The position numbers and the translations under genes were made by a program. Shown one piece after another: positions 42,508 to 51,800 of a stretch of DNA of 64,000 bases (its first letter is position 1; the number at the start of each line of letters is the position of its first letter). The notes beneath the pieces are model-generated. The model saw only the letters and a program-made list of their open reading frames with translations. It made no database searches and was not told the DNA's origin. This DNA comes from Vibrio cortegadensis (GTDB taxonomy: Bacteria; Pseudomonadota; Gammaproteobacteria; Enterobacterales; Vibrionaceae), in assembly GCF_024347395.1 (NCBI RefSeq), contig NZ_AP025472.1, positions 806,001 to 870,000 of the forward strand, given 5' to 3'.

Positions 42508-43713
42508 ATGACAATTGAAATTCTGGTTCCAGATTTACCTGAATCAGTTGCAGATGCGACAGTAGCAACTTGGCACAAGAAACCAGGTGAAGCGGTTGCT
42601 CGTGACGAAGTTATTGTTGATATTGAAACTGATAAAGTTGTACTAGAAGTACCAGCTCCTGAAGCGGGTGTTCTGGAAGCCATTATCGAAGAAGAAGGTG
42701 CAACGGTTCTTTCGAAACAGCTTATCGCTCGAATCAAGCCAGGAGCTGTTGCGGGTGAACCGACAACGGACACTGCTGAAGATACTGAATCCTCTCCGGA
42801 TAAGCGCCATAAAGCGACATTAACGGAAGAATCTAATGACGCTCTAAGCCCAGCCGTTCGCCGTTTACTTGGTGAACATGGCTTGGAAGCAAGTCAAGTG
42901 AAAGGCACTGGTGTTGGTGGCCGTATCACTCGCGAAGATATTGATGCGCACTTAGCCGCAGCAAAATCGGCACCAGTTGTTGCTGCACCTGAAGTTGAAG
43001 CGCCAGCAGCGGCACGTACTCAAAAACGTGTACCGATGACTCGCTTACGTAAAACAGTCGCTAACCGTCTGCTTGAAGCGAAAAACAGCACGGCAATGTT
43101 GACGACGTTTAACGAAGTGAACATGAAGCCGATTATGGATCTTCGTAAACAGTACAAAGACCAATTCGAAGAGCGTCATGGTACTCGCCTAGGTTTCATG
43201 TCTTTCTACGTGAAAGCAGTAACTGAAGCATTGAAGCGTTACCCTGAAGTGAATGCGTCTATTGATGGTGATGACATTGTTTATCACAACTACTTCGACA
43301 TCAGTATGGCGGTATCAACGCCGCGCGGTCTTGTGACTCCAGTTCTAAAAGACTGCGATACACTCGATTTTGCTGATATTGAAAAAGGCATTAAAGAGCT
43401 TGCGATTAAAGGTCGAGACGGCAAACTGACCGTTGACGAAATTATGGGCGGAAACTTCACTATCACCAATGGTGGTGTGTTCGGTTCATTAATGTCAACG
43501 CCAATCATCAACCCACCACAAGCAGCAATTCTTGGTATGCATAAAATCCAAGAACGCCCAATGGCGGTAGATGGTAAAGTTGAAATCTTACCAATGATGT
43601 ATTTGGCATTGTCATACGATCACCGTTTAATTGATGGTCGTGAGTCGGTTGGCTTCCTAGTAACAATTAAAGAGTTGCTAGAAGATCCTGCTCGCTTACT
43701 ACTCAACGTTTAG
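42508..43713 (+). CDS. sucB: Dihydrolipoyl succinyltransferase (E2 of OGDH)
   Basis: The 401-residue core subunit has one lipoyl domain (lipoyl Lys43 in ETDKVVLEVPAP) and a short linker. An E3/E1-binding domain follows (SPAVRRLLGEHGLEASQVKG), then a catalytic domain ending with SYDHRLIDGRE. AAGGA is placed 12 bases before the ATG. It follows sucA by 28 bases. Confidence 0.97.
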   Translation: MTIEILVPDLPESVADATVATWHKKPGEAVARDEVIVDIETDKVVLEVPAPEAGVLEAIIEEEGATVLSKQLIARIKPGAVAGEPTTDTAEDTESSPDKRHKATLTEESNDALSPAVRRLLGEHGLEASQVKGTGVGGRITREDIDAHLAAAKSAPVVAAPEVEAPAAARTQKRVPMTRLRKTVANRLLEAKNSTAMLTTFNEVNMKPIMDLRKQYKDQFEERHGTRLGFMSFYVKAVTEALKRYPEVNASIDGDDIVYHNYFDISMAVSTPRGLVTPVLKDCDTLDFADIEKGIKELAIKGRDGKLTVDEIMGGNFTITNGGVFGSLMSTPIINPPQAAILGMHKIQERPMAVDGKVEILPMMYLALSYDHRLIDGRESVGFLVTIKELLEDPARLLLNV

Positions 43714-43942
43714 TACAACAAGCGTTTAGTATAACCAAACGTAAAAGAGGGGGCTTAATGATTAAGCTCCCAATGAATTCAGGCTAGGCAGCTCAACACC
43801 TAGCCTTTTAAAAGTCGGGTAATGAGTCGACATTACTTGGCACTCGCTCAAGAGTAACCCTACAGACGCCTGACTCAGTATTATGCTGATTGTCTAATGG
43901 AAATAATAAATCCCTTAAGGGATAAACAAATGGAATAACACA
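43714..43942 (+). other. Structured sucB-sucC intercistronic region
   Basis: The 229 noncoding bases hold several hairpins: a GGGGCTTAAT/ATTAAGCTCCC stem (about 43749-43771), GGCTAGG/CCTAGCC with TTTTA after it (43782-43809), GTAATG/CATTAC (43819-43836), and the palindrome ATCCCTTAAGGGAT (43909-43922) near the sucC start. The second resembles an intrinsic terminator, so transcription of sucCD could be reduced here or restarted from an internal promoter. Confidence 0.6.
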
Positions 43943-45109
43943 ATGAATTTGCATGAATATCAAGCCAAACAGCTGTTTGCAGAATTCGGTTTACCAGTAC
44001 CAGAAGGTTTTGCGTGTGATACACCTCAAGAAGCTTTCGAAGCGGCTGGCCGAATTAGCACTGAAAAGAAAGTCGTAAAATGTCAAGTTCACGCAGGTGG
44101 TCGTGGTAAAGCGGGCGGCGTAGAACTGCATGACACTAAAGATGGTGTTAAAGAGTTTGCACAAAAGTGGCTTGGTAAAAACCTAGTGACTTTCCAAACT
44201 GATGCAAATGGACAACCGGTGACTAAAATTCTGGTTGAAGAAGCATCAAATATTGCCAATGAACTTTACCTTGGCGCAGTTGTTGATCGTGCGACTCGTC
44301 GTATCGTATTCATGGCATCAACTGAAGGTGGTGTGGACATTGAGAAGATTGCAGAAGAGACTCCAGAGTTGATTCACCAAGCAGCAATTGATCCTCTTGT
44401 CGGCCCTCAAGCTTATCAAGGTCGTGAACTGGCATTTAAACTTGGCCTAGTTGGCGATCAAATCAAACAATTCGTTAAGATCTTTATGGGTCTTGGCAAT
44501 ATGTTTGCTCAGTATGACTTAGCTCTACTTGAAATTAACCCATTGGTTGTGACGGCAGAAGGTAATCTTCTATGTCTTGATGGTAAAATCAATATCGATT
44601 CAAATGCGATGTACCGTCAACCTAAACTGCGTGAAATGCACGATCCATCTCAAGAAGATGAGCGCGAAGCACATGCAGCACAATGGGAACTTAACTATGT
44701 TGCACTAGACGGTAGCATTGGTTGTATGGTTAACGGCGCAGGCCTTGCTATGGGTACGATGGACATCGTAAACCTACACGGTGGCCAACCTGCTAACTTC
44801 CTAGATGTCGGTGGCGGCGCAACGAAAGAACGTGTAACAGAAGCATTCAAGATCATCCTATCTGACACCAATGTTAAAGCCGTTCTTGTTAATATCTTCG
44901 GTGGTATTGTTCGTTGTGATCTCATCGCTGATGGCATCATCGGTGCAGTAGAAGAGGTTGGTGTGAAAGTGCCAGTTGTTGTTCGTCTTGAAGGTAACAA
45001 TGCACCTCTAGGTTCTCAAAAACTTGCGGAAAGTGGTCTAAATATCATCGCTGCAACGTCTCTAACAGAAGCAGCTGAAAAAGTCGTTGCTGCAGCGGAG
45101 GGCAAATAA
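43943..45109 (+). CDS. sucC: Succinyl-CoA synthetase beta subunit
   Basis: The 388-residue ATP-grasp subunit begins MNLHEYQAKQLFAEFGLPVP. It has the nucleotide-binding segment KCQVHAGGRGKAGGV and the C-terminal VNIFGGIVRCDLIADGII power-helix region. With SucD it couples succinyl-CoA cleavage to NTP synthesis. Its TAA overlaps the sucD ATG by one base. Confidence 0.97.
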   Translation: MNLHEYQAKQLFAEFGLPVPEGFACDTPQEAFEAAGRISTEKKVVKCQVHAGGRGKAGGVELHDTKDGVKEFAQKWLGKNLVTFQTDANGQPVTKILVEEASNIANELYLGAVVDRATRRIVFMASTEGGVDIEKIAEETPELIHQAAIDPLVGPQAYQGRELAFKLGLVGDQIKQFVKIFMGLGNMFAQYDLALLEINPLVVTAEGNLLCLDGKINIDSNAMYRQPKLREMHDPSQEDEREAHAAQWELNYVALDGSIGCMVNGAGLAMGTMDIVNLHGGQPANFLDVGGGATKERVTEAFKIILSDTNVKAVLVNIFGGIVRCDLIADGIIGAVEEVGVKVPVVVRLEGNNAPLGSQKLAESGLNIIAATSLTEAAEKVVAAAEGK

Positions 45110-45981
45110 TGTCTGTATTAATTAATAAAGATACAAAAGTTATCTGCCAAGGTTTTACTGGCGGCCAAGGTACATTCCACTCTGAGCAAGCTATCGCATA
45201 CGGTACGCAAATGGTTGGTGGTGTGTCGCCTGGTAAAGGTGGTCAAACTCATTTAGGTTTGCCTGTATTTAATACGGTTCGCCAAGCGGTTGAAGAAACG
45301 GGCGCTACGGCTTCAGTTATCTACGTACCGGCTCCTTTCTGTAAAGATGCGATTCTTGAAGCGATCGACGCAGGCATTAAGCTAATTGTAACGATCACTG
45401 AAGGCATTCCTACGCTTGACTTGCTGGACGTTAAAGTACGTTTAGATGAAGCGGGCGTGGTGATGATTGGGCCTAACTGCCCAGGCGTCATTACTCCTGA
45501 TGAGTGTAAGATTGGCATTATGCCTGGTCACATTCATAAGAAAGGTAAAGTTGGTATCGTATCTCGTTCAGGTACATTAACTTACGAAGCGGTTAAGCAA
45601 ACGACTGATGAAGGCTTTGGCCAATCAACGTGTGTTGGTATTGGTGGTGACCCTATCCCGGGCTCTAACTTCATCGATATTCTTAAGCTTTTCCAAGAAG
45701 ACCCTGAAACTGAAGCGATTGTTATGATCGGTGAAATCGGTGGTACAGCGGAAGAAGAAGCCGCTGCTTATATCAAAGCAAACGTCACTAAGCCTGTTGT
45801 TTCTTACATTGCAGGTGTAACCGCGCCTCCTGGTAAGCGTATGGGTCACGCTGGTGCAATTATCTCTGGTGGTAAAGGTACTGCTGAAGACAAATTTGCA
45901 GCATTAGAAGAAGCGGGCGTGAAAACAGTGAAAAGCCTTGCTGATATTGGTAAAGCATTGCGTGAAATTACTGGTTGGTAA
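45109..45981 (+). CDS. sucD: Succinyl-CoA synthetase alpha subunit
   Basis: The 290-residue subunit has the CoA-binding Rossmann motif (GFTGGQGTFHSEQA) and the phosphorylated His in GHAGAIISGGKG. It is translationally coupled to sucC and is the last gene of the sdh-suc operon. A strong terminator follows. In E. coli the sucD 3' end yields the sRNA SdhX. The short 3' UTR here (about 68 bases) could do so too, but I see no sequence proof. Confidence 0.97.
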   Translation: MSVLINKDTKVICQGFTGGQGTFHSEQAIAYGTQMVGGVSPGKGGQTHLGLPVFNTVRQAVEETGATASVIYVPAPFCKDAILEAIDAGIKLIVTITEGIPTLDLLDVKVRLDEAGVVMIGPNCPGVITPDECKIGIMPGHIHKKGKVGIVSRSGTLTYEAVKQTTDEGFGQSTCVGIGGDPIPGSNFIDILKLFQEDPETEAIVMIGEIGGTAEEEAAAYIKANVTKPVVSYIAGVTAPPGKRMGHAGAIISGGKGTAEDKFAALEEAGVKTVKSLADIGKALREITGW

Positions 45982-46017
45982 ACCTGACTACTCATCCGTT
46001 GTGATGAATAAATAATA

Positions 46018-46051
46018 TAAACCCCGAGCTTTTTGGCTCGGGGTTTTTGTT
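46018..46051 (+). terminator. Terminator of the sdh-suc operon
   Basis: AAACCCCGAGC (46019-46029) pairs with GCTCGGGGTTT (46036-46046), with the T run extending to 46048. Confidence 0.95.
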
Positions 46052-46075
46052 TATCTAAAACTAAAAACAGAATGG

Positions 46076-46861
46076 CTAGTTTTTAACTTTGACTACTTGG
46101 CTGAGCATGAACATTGCTGTTGCACTGATGACGACTGAAGGACCTGCCGGGGTATCAAAGTGCCAAGACAAACTTAACCCGGCTAAAACAGCTACCGCGC
46201 CGATGAGTGAAGCGATGCCAGCCATCTGTTCTGGCGTTCTCGCAAACTTTCTTGCCGTTGCTGCTGGAATAATCAGTAGTGACGTCATGATTAGTGCGCC
46301 GACAAACTTCATTCCAATCGCGATTACCACACCGACCAATAACATCAAAATTAAACGCATCAAATCAATGTTAATGCCTTCAACGGCGGCTAAATCTTCA
46401 CTTACCGTTGTGGAGAGTAGTGGACGCCAGAAGATGAATAAAATGCAGCTAACCGTGAGCACGCCAAGATAGATGAAACCAAGATCCGCTGGCGATACCG
46501 CGAGTAAATCACCAAACAAATAACTCATTAAATCAACTCGAACATTGTCTAAAAAGCTGACTGCAACTAAACCCAGTGATAAAGAGCTATGTGCGAGAAT
46601 GCCGAGTAGAGTATCGGTCGCGACAAGTTTCTGTTTTTGTAATGTGACGAGTAAAACCGCTAAACCTAAGCAGCAAACTAATAGTGCTAAATACAAATTA
46701 ATGTCTAATAAAAAACCTAACGCAAGCCCCATAAGTGAAGCGTGTGCAAGAGTATCACCGAAGTAGGCCATTTTTCGCCACACGACAAATGAACCTAATG
46801 GTCCCGCAATCACTGCAATACCAAGTCCTGCAAAGATAGAAGGAAGTAGAAACTCAATCAT
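46076..46861 (-). CDS. znuB: ZnuB, zinc ABC transporter permease
   Basis: The 261-residue permease has about eight membrane helices and the family pattern PLGSFVVWRKMAYFGDTLAH, with GMKFVGALIMTSLLIIPAAT. It forms the Zn(II) channel of the ZnuABC importer. I choose MIEFLLPS (46861) as the start. It overlaps znuC by 8 bases. The longer frame to 46903 lies inside the znuC C-terminus. Confidence 0.93.
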   Translation of the reverse strand: MIEFLLPSIFAGLGIAVIAGPLGSFVVWRKMAYFGDTLAHASLMGLALGFLLDINLYLALLVCCLGLAVLLVTLQKQKLVATDTLLGILAHSSLSLGLVAVSFLDNVRVDLMSYLFGDLLAVSPADLGFIYLGVLTVSCILFIFWRPLLSTTVSEDLAAVEGINIDLMRLILMLLVGVVIAIGMKFVGALIMTSLLIIPAATARKFARTPEQMAGIASLIGAVAVLAGLSLSWHFDTPAGPSVVISATAMFMLSQVVKVKN

Positions 46862-47639
46862 GACGATGTCCGTGGCTGTGGTGAGAACAAGAATCGGCGT
46901 CACCTTTTACCGCCTGACCTGAAAGATCATGGTGGTGGTGATCATGTTGGTGATGATAAAAAGCCAACGACTCCTTAGTCGCTGAACCAAATAATGCGAT
47001 ATATGAAGGGTGCTGTGTAATATCAGCGGGCGCACCTGAACAACAGATATGATGATGAAGACAGATGACATTGTCCGTTTTTGCCATCACAAGGTGTAGA
47101 TCATGGGAGACCATAAAGACACTACATCCAAAGCGATGCCTGATCGCGTCGATCAGATTATAGAGATCAATTTGCCCCTGAATATCAACGCCTTGAGCTG
47201 GCTCGTCGAGCACCAATAAATCGGGTCTTCTTAGTAATGAACGGGCAATTAAAACACGTTGGTTTTCACCGCCAGAGAGCTGATGCATGTTGTTGTGCAT
47301 TAAGTGTTCACCACCAACTAAACGTAGTGCTTCAGTCAACTCTTGGGCTGAAAACTTGCCTGACATCTTAAGAAAACGTTTTACATCGAGCGGTAGCGAG
47401 TCGTTCAGTTTTAGTTTCTGGGGAACATAGCCAATTTTGAGTGATTTTAGTCTGTTGATAGAGCCATCGTATTGGTTATGTAAACCTAAAATAACTTTGA
47501 CTAAGGTAGATTTACCAGCACCATTAGGGCCAATAAGTGTGGTGATTTTACCCTTTTCGAGAGTAAGGTTGATGCTATCTAGCACGCGCTTCTCACCAAA
47601 ATCGACACTTACGTTGTTCAGTTTGACTAACGTCGACAT
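46854..47639 (-). CDS. znuC: ZnuC, zinc ABC transporter ATPase, with His-rich tail
   Basis: The 261-residue ATPase has Walker A GPNGAGKST, signature LSGGENQRVLIAR, Walker B LLVLDEPAQGVD and the switch His in VSHDLH. The C-terminal 40 residues carry several dense His clusters (HHQHDHHHHD; HHSHGHRHD) and Cys residues likely to bind zinc and sense or buffer the cytosolic metal. It is divergent from znuA, and a Zur box lies between. Confidence 0.95.
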   Translation of the reverse strand: MSTLVKLNNVSVDFGEKRVLDSINLTLEKGKITTLIGPNGAGKSTLVKVILGLHNQYDGSINRLKSLKIGYVPQKLKLNDSLPLDVKRFLKMSGKFSAQELTEALRLVGGEHLMHNNMHQLSGGENQRVLIARSLLRRPDLLVLDEPAQGVDIQGQIDLYNLIDAIRHRFGCSVFMVSHDLHLVMAKTDNVICLHHHICCSGAPADITQHPSYIALFGSATKESLAFYHHQHDHHHHDLSGQAVKGDADSCSHHSHGHRHD

Positions 47640-47663
47640 GAATAGAACTCATTTGCAATTAAC

Positions 47664-47685
47664 TAATGTTATAATGTAACATTTA
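47664..47685. promoter_or_regulatory. Zur box between znuC and znuA
   Basis: The palindromic element AATGTTATAATGTAACATTT (47665-47684) closely matches the Zur operator known from E. coli (GAAATGTTATA...). It lies between divergent znuCB and znuA, so zinc-loaded Zur can repress both. Confidence 0.88.
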
Positions 47686-47721
47686 TGACTTACCCACGCT
47701 ACTGTTTCCATTTGAGGCTTT

Positions 47722-48600
47722 ATGTTCCGATTTACTTATCTTGTTCTCGTTGCTTTGTGTTTACCTTCAGCAGCATGGGCATCGACAATTCTAACCAGTA
47801 TTAAACCGATACAAATGATCACCCATGAGCTGACAAAGGGAGCCGTAGAGCCAGATGTTATTTTAAGTTCCAATGCATCTCCTCATGACTATGCGCTTAA
47901 ACCGTCGGATGTAAAAAAAATCAATAATGCAGGTCTTATTATTTGGTTTGGTCCTGAACTTGAACCGTTTTTAAGCAAAGTGATCAGCAGTCAAAAAAAT
48001 GTACTGACCATTAGCGAAATTAAAGGGCTGCCACTGAGAGAGTTTGGGGGAGGTCACGAAAGTCATACTGGCCACGATCATGGAAGTCATGATCCACATT
48101 TTTGGCTTGGTTTAAAACCATCGCTTCAGGTAGCAGAAGCGATTACAGCAAGATTGATTCAAAGTGACAGCAAGAACCAAAGCTTATATCAAAAGAATCT
48201 GAATGACTTTAGCCAACGTTTGCTAGCAACAGAAGCGGACGTGTCGGCGATACTGGCTCCGGTCAAAGCGGAAGGCTATTATGTATTTCATGACGCTTAT
48301 GGCTATTTTGAACAAGAGTTTGAGCTTAATAACTTAGGCCACTTTACCGTGAGTCCAGACCGTAAACCGGGCGCTAAAACGTTAATTAAAATACGTAAAG
48401 CCCTCAGAAAAAATGATATCCAATGTGTCTTCTCTGAACCACAATTTACGCCTGCTGTCATTGAATCAGTGACTCGCGGAACGAATGTGACGATTGGTAT
48501 TCTTGATCCTGTTGGCTCTCAAATCGAGGTCAAAGATGGTGCTTATTTTGAGTTTATCAAAGGGATGGCGAACAGTTACTCTTCATGCTTGCAACGTTAA
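47722..48600 (+). CDS. znuA: ZnuA, periplasmic zinc-binding protein
   Basis: The 292-residue protein has a signal peptide (MFRFTYLVLVALCLPSAAWA, cleavage near residue 20). It also has the zinc-site His in SSNASPHDYALKPSD, a His-rich loop (GGHESHTGHDHGSHDPHFW) with the second ligand, and the third in VFHDAYGYFE. It delivers Zn(II) to ZnuBC. The loop is typical of ZnuA and distinguishes it from Mn-binding SitA-type proteins. Confidence 0.95.
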   Translation: MFRFTYLVLVALCLPSAAWASTILTSIKPIQMITHELTKGAVEPDVILSSNASPHDYALKPSDVKKINNAGLIIWFGPELEPFLSKVISSQKNVLTISEIKGLPLREFGGGHESHTGHDHGSHDPHFWLGLKPSLQVAEAITARLIQSDSKNQSLYQKNLNDFSQRLLATEADVSAILAPVKAEGYYVFHDAYGYFEQEFELNNLGHFTVSPDRKPGAKTLIKIRKALRKNDIQCVFSEPQFTPAVIESVTRGTNVTIGILDPVGSQIEVKDGAYFEFIKGMANSYSSCLQR

Positions 48601-48635
48601 GCTTTAATTGACTAGACCATATTAACGAACAAGGC

Positions 48636-48662
48636 ACATGATAAATACAAAACTATCATGTG
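48636..48662 (+). terminator. Hairpin downstream of znuA
   Basis: ACATGATA (48636-48643) pairs with TATCATGT (48654-48661). The tail is only GTCTTAG, so it is a weak terminator. Confidence 0.5.
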
Positions 48663-48862
48663 TCTTAGCTGACTTTTCTCTATTTAATATAAATATTTGA
48701 GATTAAAAAATTAAATTTGATCAACCGCTTACCGTCACATTCCCCTTAAAATAAAAATCAGCTACTATATGTGTCGTTATTGGCACAGAATAGTGATCTA
48801 TCATTTTATTAAAGTGCCTTTGAGGTATATATTTTAATTTGATTATTACTTAAGGATAGCGC

Positions 48863-51800
48863 TTGCTGAGCTACTGTTTTCGAGTACTTCTTATTGCTAG
48901 TATCGCATTCAATGGGCTAGCAGAAGAGCATTCACCTTCAATATTTTACCCTTTACCTATTCAATCTGAAGGGAAGTTTTTGGCTGCAAAAAACTTACAT
49001 TTGAGTAGTAATGGTGGAATATGGGTTCAAGATGTACACAGCAACGTTTTATTTTATGATGGGCGTCACTTACTGCCACGAAATGGTAGCCTACTTGACT
49101 CCGTAGGTGATCAGCTAGCTTATTTAAATGACAGTTTCTGGAGCTTTGCTGATAATGAAGTCTACCGGAGTTACCCTAGCCAGAAAAAAGAGCTTATCTT
49201 TAGCTTAGAGCCCGGCTCTGAAATTAGAAAAATTGGCTCATCAAACAATTATATTTGGGTCAGTGATGACTCTAATTTCTATACTTATGATGTCACTACA
49301 AGTGAAATAGAGACCTACTCTTTACTTGAACTGTATAAACATAATCAGAGTAGTTATGTCTATATCAATGATGCACAGCGTGTTTTATCTAAATGGGTAT
49401 TAGCAACGACCTCTGGATCATATCTTTCGGATGGTGCTCAATTTACTCACATCGCCAATTCGAAAAAGAACTTCACAGAAAAAATATACTTCTCATCTAG
49501 CCGCCGAGAGCTATTAATTGGCACTTTACGTGGTGCGCTCATTATTGATCTCAACGCCCCAAGCAAAATTGGCCCATTCATTGGTGATTCGCATGTTTTG
49601 TCGTTTGCGGAAACGAACCAAGAGTATTGGATTGGCACAGAGCACGGACTATTCGTCTACTCATTGCTGACTGGAGTTGTTCGCAAGGTGACGTCCAGTT
49701 CACAAGACAGCTTCTCTTTGTTAGGTGATAAAATTTATGCCCTCTTGAATGATGAACTTGGCGGTATGTGGATCGCGACAGATCGTGGCATTCGATATTA
49801 CTCATTACATAGTAAAAAATTCACTCGGGTTTCAGAACGAAAGTTACTCTCTCTTTTTAGCGATTCTTCAATGGTTAAAATTGCCAAGGACCCTCGCTTG
49901 GGTAATTTAGTCGCGACTACGACTGGTATTTACCAACACCGAAAAGGGGGTGAACCTGAGCTGTTATATCGTGGGAGGGTAAACGATTTTGTTGTGGGTA
50001 ACTGTGACTTATGGCTTGCAACAGGTGAAGGGCTTTTAAGGTTTGATATTCAAAGTAGAAGAGTGACTCGTCAGCTTTTATCGGATGAATTTCAATCTTT
50101 ATCAATTGATAGAGTCGCACTAGATGATGAACGCCTCTGGTTCTCTTCACGTGGACGTTTAGCACAGTTAAATATTAAGAACGGCGCATACAAAAGTTTC
50201 GGCAAGGACTGGATTGTAGAAAGTTTTCTGCCGGCGAAGATAACTCACCTATTACCAACAAAAACCGGTGACTTAATTATTGGAACCGATCATGGTGTTT
50301 ACACTTATTCGGGACAAAAAATCTATTTCAATCGTGAGTCTGAAGTTTTTGGCCAAGTGATCGATATTACTCAAGCTAAAGGTGGGAAGTATTGGGTAGT
50401 AAGTAGTTATGGAACATTTACTTTCGACAGGCATTATCAAAATCTGACCCCTGTAACGCTAATTGAAGATAGTATTAGCCCTGAATGCTTAATGAGTACT
50501 TCTAGAGGGATGTGGATGAGCAGCTCAAAAGGGCTCAGTTTCTACAGCCATAGTGCCGATCTGCTTAAGCACTATGGCTCTCCATCTGGTTTGATAACGA
50601 ATGAATTTTTACCAAGGATTTGTGCAACAGATAAGTCCGAGCCAGGCCAAGATATTAGCTTGGTGTTGGGCTCTAAGTATGGTTTGGTTAAGATAAAAGA
50701 GCGCGAGTTACTTGTATCAAAAGCACCGAAAAATACAGTCATTTTTAGCCAGGTGAACATTGATCACTCTCCAATTGCGGTTGGCGGCAATATAAAAGAT
50801 GGTTACCAGTTTCCTTATGGTTCATCGTTGAGTTTTCTTATTGGTATTTTGCCGGAAGCGTCGACATTGTTGCTCGAGTTCAGGTTAAATCTAGAGGATG
50901 ATTGGATCGCTTTCGAAGGTGGTCAATTGACTTTATCTCATTTATTGCCGGGTGAGTATCAATTACAAATAAGGCCATCAATAACAATTATTCCTGATAC
51001 GCAATCATTAACCACACTTAATTTTACGATACAAAAGCCATGGTATTTGACCAGTTTTGCTATTTTTAGCTTTTTCCTCATTATGGGAATATTAGTAGCG
51101 ATAGTTATTTTTTGGCGCTCTCGTTTAATCATGAAAATCAACAGAAACCTAAAGGCAAAGGTCTTACTAAAAACCGATCAATTGCGTAATCAGAGCCGGG
51201 TATTGTTAAGTAACAATCAACAGTTAAGGAAGCAATTCCAAGTTCGAAATATTCTTGTTGGAAATGTTGCGGTTGCAGCGAAAAGGAGCGTAACAGAAAT
51301 GGGTGCGCGTCTTCACTTAGAGGATGATAAATCGGCCACTCAGAAATATAGCGATGTTATCCACCTACTTAATGTTCTATTTAATGATAAGGACAACGTT
51401 AGCGGAGAAAGGGAGTCGCATAATTTCCTGCAAATACTAAATGCCGTTATCGATGCATGGCGTGAAGAGTTCATTAAAGCGGGGTTAAGCGTAAAAGTTG
51501 AAAACAGCGCAATGAACCAGCACATACAAATTGACTATTTTAATTTAGATATTCTGTTTAACACTCTTTTTTCTAGCGTTTTAAAGCGTTGCTATCGAGG
51601 ACAGGAATTAAGCATTCAAATCAGCGAAAGTGATTCGATGCTGGTGATTGCATTGACTGATTTTGGCGCTCCCGTTCCAGTGTTTAAACCAACAATACAC
51701 AAAGACAATATCGTGAACTTGTCGACTTTTGATTTGAGTATTGAAAATCTACCCACCTCGGTTGCTATCAGTGGCGGCGAGCTATTTGTGTATGACTTTG

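Noticed and set aside
43714..43942. sucB-sucC spacer as the Pseudomonas sucC RNA motif
   Set aside because: That motif is described in pseudomonads. I cannot align the hairpins here to it, so only the structures themselves are reported.
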